Source: Tissierella pigra
Lineage (GTDB): Bacteria; Bacillota; Clostridia; Tissierellales; Tissierellaceae
NCBI RefSeq assembly: GCF_009695605.1
Contig: NZ_VUNQ01000012.1
Coordinates: 26,722-90,721 of the forward strand
DNA: 64,000 nucleotides
Reading direction: 5' to 3'
The notes beneath the pieces are model-generated. The model worked only from the letters and a program-made list of their open reading frames with translations, was not told the DNA's origin and searched no databases. The translations under genes were made by a program, and so were the position numbers. How positions within the stretch are numbered: the stretch's first letter is position 1; every line of letters begins with the position of its first letter. Below are positions 1-9,106 of this stretch, in pieces.

Positions 1-1
1 A

Positions 2-880
2 ATAGGTGGTGGCTCTGCTATAGACGCAGCAAAAGCTATGTTTTATTTTGGTAAATTGACCGAGAGATTTAATCAGATACGATTTATTGCTATTCCTACA
101 ACAAGTGGAACAGGCTCAGAGGTTACAAATTTCTCCATTATCACCGATGATGAAAAGGGAACAAAATATCCATTGATTACAGATGAAATATTGCCAGACG
201 AAGCTATTTTAGATTCTGGTCTTGTTGCAGGTTTACCACCTAAGCAAACTGCTGATACGGGTATTGATGTTCTTACTCACGCTATAGAAGCTTATGTTTC
301 TACTAGTGCCAATGATATTTCTGATGCTTTAAGTGAAAAAGCTATACGCTATGTATTCACTTATTTAGAGAGGGCTTATAAAGATGGAAACGATAAAGAA
401 GCACGTGAAAAAATGCATATGGCATCAACAATGGCTGGAATGGCCTTTAACATAGCTTCACTAGGGTTAAACCATGGTATAGCACATGCAGCAGGAGCAC
501 GTTGGCATATTCCACATGGAAGAATAAATGGTATTTTATTACCAAATGTTATTTGCTATAATGCAGGAGTTATCAAAGGAAATTATACTAAGAATACTAC
601 CCCCGCTGCAAATCGGTATGCAGAAATAGCTAAATTTTTAGGATTAAATGCTGGAAATACACAAATGGGTGTACGAAGTCTAGTAAATGCAATTCTTGCA
701 CTTGAAAAGAGACTTTCCATTCCAAAGAGTCTTTCTGAATGGGGAGTTAGTAAGAAACAATTTGAATCAGATAAAAATGTAATAGCAGAAGCTGCTTTGG
801 CAGATCGTTGTACAGAAACCAACCCTATTACTCCAACTAGAGAAGATGTAATTAGTATTCTAGGGAAATCATTTATATAA
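2..880 (+). CDS. eutG: Iron-dependent alcohol dehydrogenase EutG (5' partial)
   Basis: Likely reduces acetaldehyde to ethanol with NADH as part of ethanolamine breakdown. The reading frame is open to the window edge, so the N-terminus is missing. The visible part starts in the nucleotide-binding motif GGGSAIDAAK and carries the GTGSE motif and the metal-site segments around DVLTHAIEAYVS and NHGIAHAAGARWHIPHG, all typical of group III iron alcohol dehydrogenases. About 290 residues of an expected 380 are present. It lies 24 bases before eutS, and this context supports EutG over a general alcohol dehydrogenase. An internal ATG at 38 is not the start, because the family motif begins upstream of it. 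Confidence 0.9.
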   Translation: MGGGSAIDAAKAMFYFGKLTERFNQIRFIAIPTTSGTGSEVTNFSIITDDEKGTKYPLITDEILPDEAILDSGLVAGLPPKQTADTGIDVLTHAIEAYVSTSANDISDALSEKAIRYVFTYLERAYKDGNDKEAREKMHMASTMAGMAFNIASLGLNHGIAHAAGARWHIPHGRINGILLPNVICYNAGVIKGNYTKNTTPAANRYAEIAKFLGLNAGNTQMGVRSLVNAILALEKRLSIPKSLSEWGVSKKQFESDKNVIAEAALADRCTETNPITPTREDVISILGKSFI

Positions 881-904
881 ACTTTAATTAAATGAGGTGA
901 TTAC

Positions 905-1249
905 TTGGAGGGAAATGAAAGAATTATACAGGAATATGTTCCTGGCAAACAAATCACTGTTGCTCATGTTATTGCAAAGGCTGATTTAGAATTATATCAA
1001 AAGATGGGGATAGTACAATCTGGAAATGAAGCAGTGGGAATTTTAACTATAACACCAAGCGAAGCATCAATTATCGCTGTTGATATAGCAACAAAGTCTG
1101 CTGAAATAGAAATTGGTTTTGTTGATAGATTCTCAGGTGCAGTAGTTATAATTGGGGATGTTTCTTCAGTTAAGATTGCTTTAGAAAACATTTTAGAAAC
1201 TATGGAAAGTCTTTTAGATTTTACGGTTGTACCTTTATCTAGTACCTAA
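905..1249 (+). CDS. eutS: BMC shell protein EutS
   Basis: Single-BMC-domain shell protein of about 114 residues, the usual EutS length, expected to form bent hexamers in the microcompartment facets. The TTG at 905 is chosen as the start because GAGGTGAT lies just before it. The sequence has the EutS/PduU-type N-terminal beta strand (QEYVPGKQITVAHVIA) before the BMC fold. It directly follows eutG and is separated from eutA by a strong terminator-like hairpin, as in other Firmicutes eut operons. Confidence 0.92.
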   Translation: MEGNERIIQEYVPGKQITVAHVIAKADLELYQKMGIVQSGNEAVGILTITPSEASIIAVDIATKSAEIEIGFVDRFSGAVVIIGDVSSVKIALENILETMESLLDFTVVPLSST

Positions 1250-1274
1250 ATTACATTTAAAATAAATATATAAA

Positions 1275-1294
1275 CTATGATAATCATGTCATAG
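1275..1294 (+). promoter_or_regulatory. First hairpin of a possible ANTAR-type dual hairpin before eutA
   Basis: CTATGA pairs with TCATAG around an eight-base loop that can close by a T-G pair to a hexaloop AATCAT. It lies 14 bases before the terminator hairpin of eutA. In Enterococcus faecalis, EutV binds paired hexaloop hairpins (A at position 1, G at position 4) to prevent termination at eut genes. The loop here has A at 1 but C at 4, so the match is incomplete. Confidence 0.35.
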
Positions 1295-1308
1295 ATAAAA
1301 GCAAAGGA

Positions 1309-1356
1309 GCTTAATAAGGGGACAATTATAGACCTTTTATTAAGCGTTTATTTTTT
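1309..1356 (+). terminator. Intrinsic terminator in the eutS-eutA gap
   Basis: GCTTAATAAGGGG pairs with the ACCTTTTATTAAGC side (13 pairs, some G-T) around an 11-base loop, followed by a T-rich run ending in TTTTTT. It sits inside the operon 45 bases before eutA, so it would cut expression of eutA and later genes unless read through. This position matches a known antitermination site in Enterococcus eut operons. Confidence 0.7.
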
Positions 1357-1401
1357 AAAAAAGTTTTTAAATATACAACATATTTAAAGGGAGTAGATAA
1401 G

Positions 1402-2832
1402 ATGGCAGAAACTTTATTAAGTGTTGGTATTGATATTGGAACATCAACAACACAATTAATTTTATCAGAACTTTCAATTGAAAACATGGCATCAGTTTTT
1501 ACAATTCCAAGAGTTTCCATTACGGATAAAAAGGTGATATTTAAAAGTGATATTATCTTTACTCCTATATTAGAAAATAATCTAATAGATTCTGATGGTA
1601 TAAAGGAATTTGTAGAGCAGCAATACAAAAGAGCAGGTATTATAAAATCAGATATTCAGACTGGGGCAATCATTATAACTGGGGAAACAGTTCGAAGGGA
1701 AAATGCCCAGACAGTTGCTAAAGCTTTAAGTGGTTTTGCTGGAGATTTTGTTGTGGCAACAGCTGGACCTGATTTAGAGAGTATTATTGCTGGGAAAGGA
1801 GCAGGCACTTATTCCTATTCTGAGAGACAACATACAACTGCGGTAAACCTTGATATTGGAGGTGGGACAACAAATTTAGTAGTATTTAACGATGGTGATA
1901 TTGAGGATACAGCTTGCTTTGATATTGGAGGTCGTTTGATAAAAGTGGACGGCAATGAAATCATTCGTTATATTTCTCCAAAAGTAAAGGAAATCATTAA
2001 AAAAGAAGACTTAGATATTTATCTAAATGAAAAGATGAATCTTAAGGAATTAGATAAACTTTTAGATATATTTGTACAGGTGCTGGAAAACAGCGTTGGA
2101 TTAGGTAAAAAGAGTCCTTATTTTGACTTATTAATAACTAACAAACCATTGAATACAAATCTAAAAATTAAATGTATTTCATTTTCAGGTGGCGTAGCAG
2201 ACGGCATTACAAAAGAAAGTTTACAAAATCCTTTTGTATATGGTGATATTGGACTTTTGTTAGGTAAGAAAATAAGCGGTTCACTCCTTATGACAGCTCT
2301 TGAGGTAATTCCAACTGTAGAAACCATTCGTGCAACTGTAGTGGGAGCAGGATCACACACCACTGATGTTTCTGGAAGTACAATCACCTATAAAGAAGAT
2401 ATACTTCCACTTAAAAATATTCCCATTTTACAGTTATCCAAAGATGATGAAAGCACGTATAATTGTGGGAATTTAGGAAATATTATTCAGGAAAAAGTAA
2501 AATGGTTCATAGTAGACGAAGAAGTACAAATTATTGGATTAGGCGTAGAAGGTGTACATAGTCCTTCCTTCAAATTTATTCAAGATTTAGCAAAAGAAAT
2601 AATAAAAGGTTTAGATTTATTGATTCATGAGGAATTGCCACTGGTTATTATAGTGAAAGAAGATATGGCGAAGGCACTGGGTCATAGCTTATATGAACAT
2701 CTGCCTAAAGATTATCCATTTGTATGTATAGATAGTATTCATGTGCGAAATGGAGATTATATCGACATTGGAAAACCCATTGCAGAAGGTTCTGTTTTAC
2801 CAGTAGTAGTAAAGACATTAGTATTTAATTAA
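1402..2832 (+). CDS. eutA: Ethanolamine ammonia-lyase reactivating factor EutA
   Basis: ATP-dependent chaperone-like factor that exchanges damaged cobalamin from EutBC. It is 476 residues, the normal length. The N-terminus has the actin/Hsp70-type phosphate loop VGIDIGTSTTQLIL, and a second ATPase motif LDIGGGTTNLVVF lies near residue 150. The ATG at 1402 follows AAAGGGAG. It is the first gene after the internal terminator and stands 20 bases before eutB, its client. Confidence 0.95.
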   Translation: MAETLLSVGIDIGTSTTQLILSELSIENMASVFTIPRVSITDKKVIFKSDIIFTPILENNLIDSDGIKEFVEQQYKRAGIIKSDIQTGAIIITGETVRRENAQTVAKALSGFAGDFVVATAGPDLESIIAGKGAGTYSYSERQHTTAVNLDIGGGTTNLVVFNDGDIEDTACFDIGGRLIKVDGNEIIRYISPKVKEIIKKEDLDIYLNEKMNLKELDKLLDIFVQVLENSVGLGKKSPYFDLLITNKPLNTNLKIKCISFSGGVADGITKESLQNPFVYGDIGLLLGKKISGSLLMTALEVIPTVETIRATVVGAGSHTTDVSGSTITYKEDILPLKNIPILQLSKDDESTYNCGNLGNIIQEKVKWFIVDEEVQIIGLGVEGVHSPSFKFIQDLAKEIIKGLDLLIHEELPLVIIVKEDMAKALGHSLYEHLPKDYPFVCIDSIHVRNGDYIDIGKPIAEGSVLPVVVKTLVFN

Positions 2833-2852
2833 AGATAAAAGGAGGATGTACA

Positions 2853-4220
2853 ATGATTTTAAAGACAAAGCTTTTTGGAAAAACCTATCAATTTTCATCT
2901 GTAATGGAAGTTATGGGGAAGGCTAATGAAGAAAAATCTGGTGATAATTTAGCTGGAGTTGCGGCAGAGAGTGCTGAAGAAAGAGTTGCAGCTAAAGTTG
3001 TTTTATCGCAATTAACACTTTCAGATTTATTTAACAACCCTGCAGTGCCATATGAAAAGGATGAGGTAACGCGCATTATTATTGATAATATTAATCTTAA
3101 AACTTATGAAAAGATTAAAAATTGGACAGTAGCTGAATTAAGAGAATGGATTTTAAATAGTAATACGACAAACTATGATATTCATCGTATATCAAATGGT
3201 TTGACTTCTGAAATGGTAGCAGCAGTTACAAAAATCATGTCTAACTTAGACTTAATACTAGGTGCTCAAAAGATTACAATAACTAAGACTGCCAATACTA
3301 CAATTGGTATTCCAGGAACTTTTTCAACTCGTCTACAACCAAATCATACTACTGATAATGTGGATGGCATCATGGCTTCAGTTATGGAAGGCTTATCTAT
3401 GGGATCTGGAGATGCAGTAATAGGTTTAAATCCAGTAGACGATACAACTGAAAGTGTAAAGCGTATTCTTCATAAATTTAATGATTTTATTAATGAGTGG
3501 GAAATACCAACACAACATGTTGTTTTAGCCCACGTGGCTACTCAGATGGAGGCAATGGAGCAAGGGGCTCCAACAGGATTGGTATTCCAATCTATTGCAG
3601 GATCTGAAAAAGGAAATACAGCCTTTGGAATTTCTGCAAAAATGCTTTCAGAAGCAAAGGATATGGCTTTGAAGTTGGGTACTGCAGTAGGTCCAAATGT
3701 TATGTACTTTGAGACAGGTCAAGGTTCAGAACTTTCCTCTGATGCACATCATGGCGTAGATCAGCTGACTATGGAAGCTAGATGTTATGGATTTGCAAAA
3801 TATTTTGATCCATTCCTTGTTAATACAGTTGTTGGATTTATTGGACCAGAGTATCTGTATGATTCTAAGCAGGTTATTCGTGCAGGTCTGGAGGATCACT
3901 TTATGGGTAAGTTAACTGGTATTTCAATGGGTTGTGATGTTTGCTACACCAACCATATGAAAGCCGATCAAAATGATGCTGAAAACTTAACAGTTTTACT
4001 TGCAACAGCTGGTGTAAACTTTATTATGTCTATTCCAAATGGTGACGATATTATGTTGAATTATCAAACCACAGGCTACCATGAAGGTGCATCAATTAGG
4101 CAATTATTGAATAAACGAACAATAAAAGAATTTGACCAATGGTTAGAAAAAATGGGATTCAGTGAAAATGGACGTTTAACTTCTAAAGCTGGTGATGCAT
4201 CTGTATTCTTGAAGCATTAA
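2853..4220 (+). CDS. eutB: Ethanolamine ammonia-lyase heavy chain EutB
   Basis: Large catalytic subunit of the adenosylcobalamin-dependent lyase that converts ethanolamine to acetaldehyde and ammonia. It has 455 residues, full family length, and recognisable EutB segments such as GIPGTFSTRLQPNHTTD, ETGQGSELSSDAHHGVDQ and GCDVCYTNHMKADQND. The start ATG follows AAAGGAGGATGTACA. The N-terminal 30 residues are expected to help membrane or shell association. It is the third complete gene of the operon and is followed after 25 bases by eutC. Confidence 0.98.
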   Translation: MILKTKLFGKTYQFSSVMEVMGKANEEKSGDNLAGVAAESAEERVAAKVVLSQLTLSDLFNNPAVPYEKDEVTRIIIDNINLKTYEKIKNWTVAELREWILNSNTTNYDIHRISNGLTSEMVAAVTKIMSNLDLILGAQKITITKTANTTIGIPGTFSTRLQPNHTTDNVDGIMASVMEGLSMGSGDAVIGLNPVDDTTESVKRILHKFNDFINEWEIPTQHVVLAHVATQMEAMEQGAPTGLVFQSIAGSEKGNTAFGISAKMLSEAKDMALKLGTAVGPNVMYFETGQGSELSSDAHHGVDQLTMEARCYGFAKYFDPFLVNTVVGFIGPEYLYDSKQVIRAGLEDHFMGKLTGISMGCDVCYTNHMKADQNDAENLTVLLATAGVNFIMSIPNGDDIMLNYQTTGYHEGASIRQLLNKRTIKEFDQWLEKMGFSENGRLTSKAGDASVFLKH

Positions 4221-4245
4221 ATATTTCTAAGAGGAGGGATAACTA

Positions 4246-5151
4246 ATGGACGAATTAAACTTAAAAGAAATGATTAAATCAATTTTAAATGAAATGGTAG
4301 ATGAAGTATCACCAGTTATAAATGATGATACTACAAAAGCAAGTATAAGTACAATACAATCTATTAAGCCTCAGGAAGTTGAAGAGGGATTTATACCAGA
4401 CATTACAGAAGTAGATATTCGGAAGCAATTTTTAGTACCAGATCCAGTAGATAAAGAAGGTTATTTAAAAATGAAATCATATACACCAGCTCGCTTGGGA
4501 TTATGGAGGGCAGGTACAAGATATATGACGGAACCCAGTCTTCGATTCCGTGCTGACCATGCTGCTGCTCAGGATGCTGTATTCTCTTATGTTAATGAAG
4601 ATTTAGTTAAAGAACTTGGGTTTGTGGAGGTTAGCACCCAATGCAAGGATAAAGATGAATATCTTACACGTCCAGATTTAGGTCGTAAGTTTTCAGATGA
4701 AGCAATAAATACAATAAAAAAAACTGTGCAGCCAAATCAGAAGATACAAGTTATCGTTGGGGATGGTTTAAGTTCGGCAGCAATAGAGGCGAATATTAGA
4801 GATATTTTACCTTCTTTACGGCAAGGACTTAAGATGTTTGGATTTGATTTCGGAGAGGTTGTGTTTATAAAACATTGTCGCGTACCAGCTATGGATCAAA
4901 TTGGAGAAGCAACAGGAGCAGATGTAGTCTGTCTTTTAATCGGAGAAAGACCAGGCCTTGTTACATCAGAATCCATGAGTGCATATATAGCTTATAAACC
5001 AACAATTGGCATGCCAGAAGCTAGAAGAACGGTAGTCTCCAATATTCATAGACAAGGAACTCCAGCAGTAGAAGCAGGAGCATATATTGCTGAAATTATC
5101 AAGAGAATGTTAGATAATAAAGCGTCTGGATTAGATTTGAAGGAAAAATAA
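4246..5151 (+). CDS. eutC: Ethanolamine ammonia-lyase light chain EutC
   Basis: Small subunit that binds the cobalamin cofactor together with EutB. It has 301 residues. A poorly conserved 70-residue N-terminal extension, often used for encapsulation, comes before the core, which contains [31 protein letters not shown] and the [15 protein letters not shown] segment. The start ATG follows AAGAGGAGGGATAACTA. It lies between eutB and eutL. Confidence 0.97.
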   Translation: MDELNLKEMIKSILNEMVDEVSPVINDDTTKASISTIQSIKPQEVEEGFIPDITEVDIRKQFLVPDPVDKEGYLKMKSYTPARLGLWRAGTRYMTEPSLRFRADHAAAQDAVFSYVNEDLVKELGFVEVSTQCKDKDEYLTRPDLGRKFSDEAINTIKKTVQPNQKIQVIVGDGLSSAAIEANIRDILPSLRQGLKMFGFDFGEVVFIKHCRVPAMDQIGEATGADVVCLLIGERPGLVTSESMSAYIAYKPTIGMPEARRTVVSNIHRQGTPAVEAGAYIAEIIKRMLDNKASGLDLKEK

Positions 5152-5182
5152 AGATTGCCAGATTTAAAAAGGAGGTTTCCTA

Positions 5183-5836
5183 ATGAAAAACGAACGATTA
5201 GGTGCAAATGTTCTAAGTGTAAAAATCATTCCAAATGTTGATGATGGATTGGCAAAGGAATTAAAATTAGCACCAAACCAAAAAAGTTTAGGGATTATCA
5301 CATCTGATTCTGATGATGTAACATATGTAGCACTAGATGAAGCTACAAAGGCATCAGATGTAGCAGTTGTATATGCAAGAAGTATGTATGCTGGAGCTGC
5401 TAATGCTTCTACAAAATTAGCAGGAGAAGTTATTGGAATTTTAGCAGGTCCAAGTCCATCAGAAATACGAAGTGGTCTAGACCGAGCTATTGAGGTAATA
5501 GAAAATGAAGCTAGCTTTTATAGTGCAAATGATGATAATTCAATAATTTATTTTGCTCATCCTGTATCCAGAACAGGTTCTTATCTTTCAAAGGGAGCAA
5601 ATGTTAAAGAAGGAGAAGCTATTGCTTATTTAATAGCACCACCACTTGAAGCAATTGTAGCTATTGATGCGGCTTTGAAAGCTGCTGATGTAAAAATGAG
5701 TGTATTTTATGGACCACCATCTGAAACAAACTTTGCAGGAGCATTACTAACAGGGTCACAATCTGCTTGTAAGGCGGCCTGTGAAGCATTTGCTAAAGCA
5801 GTGGAAGCTGTTGCTGATAGCCCAACCAGTTATTAG
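5183..5836 (+). CDS. eutL: Tandem-BMC shell protein EutL
   Basis: Trimeric shell protein with two circularly permuted BMC domains in 217 residues; family members form gated pores for larger molecules. Diagnostic features are the GVDV/DGLAKELKLAP N-terminal segment, YARSMYAGAANASTKLAGE in the first half, and the EGEAIAYLIAPPLEAI segment in the second. The ATG follows AAAAAGGAGGTTTCCTA. Its stop TAG runs directly into the ribosome binding site of the next shell gene. Confidence 0.95.
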   Translation: MKNERLGANVLSVKIIPNVDDGLAKELKLAPNQKSLGIITSDSDDVTYVALDEATKASDVAVVYARSMYAGAANASTKLAGEVIGILAGPSPSEIRSGLDRAIEVIENEASFYSANDDNSIIYFAHPVSRTGSYLSKGANVKEGEAIAYLIAPPLEAIVAIDAALKAADVKMSVFYGPPSETNFAGALLTGSQSACKAACEAFAKAVEAVADSPTSY

Positions 5837-5848
5837 GTGGTGATTAAT

Positions 5849-6454
5849 ATGGCTAAAGCATTAGGGTTAATTGAAGTACGTGGAAAGTTAGGAGCAATTC
5901 TAGCAGCAGATGAAGCTGTAAAGGCGGCAAATGTAATTCTACTTGGAGGAGAAGTAATCCGTGGAGGATTGACAACGATTTATATTATTGGAGATGTTTC
6001 AGCAGTAAAATCATCAGTGGAGGCAGGTGAAATTGCAGTGGCAGATAAGAATTGTCTAATCAGTAGCTATGTTATTCCACGTTTGGATGACCAAGTTGAG
6101 CAGATGTTGATGAAATCATTTGACAAAAAAGAAGATAATCCTTCAGATTCAAGAGAATCAAATCAGCCCATTATAGAAGAAGTAGGGAAAAATGAAATAA
6201 TTGAAGAAAAAAAGGATACTTTACTGGGACCTTTGAGTGAATCAAAAGAAATTTTGCAAGAAAATTTGGAACATGGAAGAGATACAATTATAGATTCATC
6301 TTTTAATAAAAGAGAATTAGAAAAAATGAGAGTGGCGGATTTACGTTCACTTGCATATAAATTAAATCTTTCTACCATAAAGGAATCAGAAATTAAATCT
6401 GCTAATAAAGCAGTACTTATTGAAGCATTGCTAGATAAAGGAGTTGAGTATTAA
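5849..6454 (+). CDS. BMC shell protein with C-terminal SAP/Rho-N-like tail (EutK-like)
   Basis: A protein of 201 residues. Residues 1-92 form a standard BMC domain (ALGLIEVRGKLGAILAADEA onward), residues 93-150 are a charged, Glu/Lys/Ser-rich linker, and residues about 155-200 (RELEKMRVADLRSLAYKLNL and KAVLIEALLDKG) have the helix pattern of SAP or Rho N-terminal domains, which bind nucleic acid. ATG 5849 is preferred over GTG 5837, since AGGTGGTG, 12 bases upstream, would overlap the GTG. E. coli EutK also has a BMC domain fused to a helix-turn-helix tail, but the tail here looks different. Its stop overlaps the eutE start. Confidence 0.85.
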   Translation: MAKALGLIEVRGKLGAILAADEAVKAANVILLGGEVIRGGLTTIYIIGDVSAVKSSVEAGEIAVADKNCLISSYVIPRLDDQVEQMLMKSFDKKEDNPSDSRESNQPIIEEVGKNEIIEEKKDTLLGPLSESKEILQENLEHGRDTIIDSSFNKRELEKMRVADLRSLAYKLNLSTIKESEIKSANKAVLIEALLDKGVEY

Positions 6455-7932
6455 TGGGATTGATAGATAAAGACCTTGTTTCGGTTCAGGAGACTAGAGA
6501 TTTGCTGAAGAAAGCAAAAGAAGCGCAAAAAGAAATAGCAAAGTTATCTCAAGAGCAAATTGACACCATTTGCAAGGCTATAGCAAAGGCAGCTTTTGAT
6601 AACCGTGTGAAGTTAGCTAAAATGGCACAAGAAGAAACAGGATTTGGAAGATGGCAGGATAAAGTCCTTAAAAATGCCTTTGCATCAAGAGATTTATTAA
6701 ATGCAATTAAAAATATGAAAACAGTTGGTATAATCACAAATAATATAGAAGCTAAATATATGGAAGTAGCTGTTCCGGTAGGAGTGGTTGCAGGTCTTAT
6801 TCCTTCAACAAACCCCACATCAACAGTCATCTATAAATCACTAATAAGCATTAAGGCAGGAAATGCTATTGTATTTTCACCTCATCCAAGTGCAGTAAAT
6901 TGTATCAAGGAAACAGTTGGCATTATAAATGAAGCAGGAAAAAATGTTGGATTGCCAGATGGTGCTATTAGTGTAATTACAACAGTTACAATAGAGGCAA
7001 CAAATGAATTAATGAAAAATGAAAATACAGACTTAATTCTTGCTACTGGTGGTTCTGCAATGGTTCGTGCAGCATATTCCTCTGGAACACCAGCAATTGG
7101 AGTTGGGCCAGGCAATGGACCTGCATTTATAGAACGTAGTGCAGATATTCAAAAAGCAATTGAGCTTATTATTGAATCTAAGACATTTGATAATGGTACG
7201 GTTTGCGCATCTGAACAGTCTATTATTGTTGAAGAAATTAGTAAAGAAAAAGTAATTGCAGAATTCAAGAAACAAGGAGGCTATTTTTTATCAAAAGAAG
7301 ATGCCCTAAAACTTGAAAAGTATATTCTACGACCAAACGGTACAATGAATCCGAGGATTGTTGGAAGAACTGCCCAAGTTGTTGCTGAATTAGCTGGCAT
7401 TTCTGTACCAGAAAATGCAAAGGTTCTCATTGCTGAAGAAACACGTGTTGGTAATCTTGCACCTTTTTCAAGGGAAAAATTATCACCAATTTTAGCTTTT
7501 TATACAGTAAATACTTGGGAAGAAGCCTGCGATCTAAGTATTGAGATTTTAAATTTTGAAGGTGCAGGACACACCATGGTTATTCACACAACAAACAAAA
7601 AAGTTACAGAAGAGTTTGCCTTAAGAGTACCAGTTTCACGTCTACTAATAAACTGTTCGGCTACATTAGGTGGAATAGGAGCAACTACAAACCTTATGCC
7701 TGCATTGACACTAGGTTGTGGAGCTGTAGGAGGGAGTTCTACTTCCGACAATGTTGGACCACAAAATTTATTTAATCTTCGCCGAGTAGTTTATGGCGTT
7801 AGGACATTAGATGAAATACGCGGAGAAGATATATTTGAAGAAGTTAGTTCTATAGCTGTTGGAGATTTAGGACTTAGTAAGGATCAATTGGTAGATTTAT
7901 TAGTTGAACGTGTTTTACAAAGATTAAAGTAA
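6454..7932 (+). CDS. eutE: CoA-acylating acetaldehyde dehydrogenase EutE
   Basis: Oxidises acetaldehyde with NAD+ and CoA to acetyl-CoA inside the compartment. It has 492 residues. Visible motifs are LIPSTNPTSTVIYKSL near residue 115, the catalytic cysteine in FDNGTVCASEQSII near residue 250, and NLMPALTLGCGAVGG near residue 415. The first 40 residues contain an amphipathic helix (DLLKKAKEAQKEIAKL), the usual encapsulation signal type. The ATG shares one base with the previous stop, which implies translational coupling to the EutK-like gene. Confidence 0.96.
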   Translation: MGLIDKDLVSVQETRDLLKKAKEAQKEIAKLSQEQIDTICKAIAKAAFDNRVKLAKMAQEETGFGRWQDKVLKNAFASRDLLNAIKNMKTVGIITNNIEAKYMEVAVPVGVVAGLIPSTNPTSTVIYKSLISIKAGNAIVFSPHPSAVNCIKETVGIINEAGKNVGLPDGAISVITTVTIEATNELMKNENTDLILATGGSAMVRAAYSSGTPAIGVGPGNGPAFIERSADIQKAIELIIESKTFDNGTVCASEQSIIVEEISKEKVIAEFKKQGGYFLSKEDALKLEKYILRPNGTMNPRIVGRTAQVVAELAGISVPENAKVLIAEETRVGNLAPFSREKLSPILAFYTVNTWEEACDLSIEILNFEGAGHTMVIHTTNKKVTEEFALRVPVSRLLINCSATLGGIGATTNLMPALTLGCGAVGGSSTSDNVGPQNLFNLRRVVYGVRTLDEIRGEDIFEEVSSIAVGDLGLSKDQLVDLLVERVLQRLK

Positions 7933-7997
7933 GTAAAGAAAAGTACAATAACATTGGTAATAAAATGAAAATATAAAAAATCTAGGAGGATATTATA

Positions 7998-8288
7998 ATG
8001 GCTAATACAAACGCATTAGGTATGATTGAAACAAAAGGATTGGTTGCAGCAGTAGAGGCAGCAGATGCAATGGTTAAAGCAGCAAATGTGACATTAATTG
8101 GAAAAGAACAAGTAGGTGGTGGATTAGTAACAGTTATGGTTCGTGGAGACGTAGGAGCTGTTAAAGCTGCAACAGATGCTGGAGCAGCAGCGGCAGAAGC
8201 AGTTGGTGAATTAATATCTGTTCATGTAATACCACGTCCACATATGGAAGTAGATGTGATTTTACCAAAATACGATACCCAATCATAA
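7998..8288 (+). CDS. eutM: Major BMC shell protein EutM
   Basis: Hexameric single-BMC-domain shell protein of 96 residues, the canonical EutM/PduA length. It begins [21 protein letters not shown] and has the pore-region pattern [21 protein letters not shown] strong ribosome binding site, AGGAGGATATTATA, comes before the ATG, which fits a highly made structural protein. It is followed by a hairpin that may lower readthrough into the enzyme genes behind it. Confidence 0.96.
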   Translation: MANTNALGMIETKGLVAAVEAADAMVKAANVTLIGKEQVGGGLVTVMVRGDVGAVKAATDAGAAAAEAVGELISVHVIPRPHMEVDVILPKYDTQS

Positions 8289-8338
8289 CCAGATTCAAAT
8301 ACTAATGATGAAAGCTTAAAGTTGGGAGATACAAAGTG

Positions 8339-8375
8339 AGGCTGAGGCATAATAAAAGCTTATGCCCAGCCTTTT
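8339..8375 (+). terminator. Hairpin between eutM and the eutT-like gene
   Basis: AGGCTGAGGCATAA pairs with TTATGCCCAGCCT around a seven-base loop, followed by TTTCTTT. It is a plausible partial terminator or RNA-stabilising hairpin that would keep shell transcript levels above those of the distal genes. It lies 26 bases before the next start. Confidence 0.6.
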
Positions 8376-8400
8376 CTTTATGGAGGGGAAGTGAATACTA

Positions 8401-9096
8401 ATGGCCATTTTAACGGAAAGTAAAATAAAAAAACTACTCCGTACGACAAAATTAAAAGAAACAAAATTCTTGATTTTAGAACCTGGGACTGTAATTACAC
8501 CTTCTGCAAAAGAATATCTAAGGGACATTACTATTGAATATATGGAAATACCAGAAGAATCTGAGATTGAGAATCAAGAAGCAGCCTTCCCAATGAGCCA
8601 GTTGGAAGTAAGCGAAGCAGAAAATATAAAAGAACAGAAAACATGGAAAAGTCATTTAGCTTATCAAGGTAAATTTGATATTATAATAAGCCATATTCTG
8701 ACTTTGCAAAAGAAAAGCCATCATATAGGAAAGATGGAGTTAGTAGGGGCTTTAAATACTATCTTAGTTATAGTTCAGACAATGACTATGGAGACTTTAG
8801 CTTCAGACAAGTTGGATCTGATACAGGAAATTGAAAATTGGTTGGAAGACAAAAAGTCATATGTTGCCAGTCTATATCCTGAAGGTTCTTTTATTCCAAC
8901 TTATAAAGATGAAGAATGGGTCATAGATTTATTTAAGTTACATGGATATTTACAAGAACTAGAACATTTTATTTCCAAAGAAATGAAGGATTTTCTAAAA
9001 TCTGAAGACTATATAAATTGCATTTCAATAGTGACTATTTTAAAGGATTATTGTTGGGTTTTAATGGTACAGTCAAAAGAAAATTCAGTGGAATAG
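8401..9096 (+). CDS. EutT-like ethanolamine utilisation protein, putative corrinoid adenosyltransferase
   Basis: A 231-residue protein in the position where clostridial and enterococcal eut operons carry a gene annotated as EutT. Residues 1-45 (LILEPGTVITPSAKEYLRD) match the start of EutT proteins. The rest is helical and I do not see the Cys/His metal motif of Salmonella EutT. If it is an adenosyltransferase it supplies coenzyme B12 to EutBC. The N-terminal module resembles the C-terminus of the gene at 9748. Assignment is mainly from position and the N-terminal match. Confidence 0.6.
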   Translation: MAILTESKIKKLLRTTKLKETKFLILEPGTVITPSAKEYLRDITIEYMEIPEESEIENQEAAFPMSQLEVSEAENIKEQKTWKSHLAYQGKFDIIISHILTLQKKSHHIGKMELVGALNTILVIVQTMTMETLASDKLDLIQEIENWLEDKKSYVASLYPEGSFIPTYKDEEWVIDLFKLHGYLQELEHFISKEMKDFLKSEDYINCISIVTILKDYCWVLMVQSKENSVE

Positions 9097-9106
9097 AGGT
9101 GAGAAT

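Noticed and set aside
880..905. A cobalamin riboswitch controlling the eut genes
   Set aside because: The gaps before eutS and eutA are too short or lack B12-box-like sequence; if present it lies upstream of the window.
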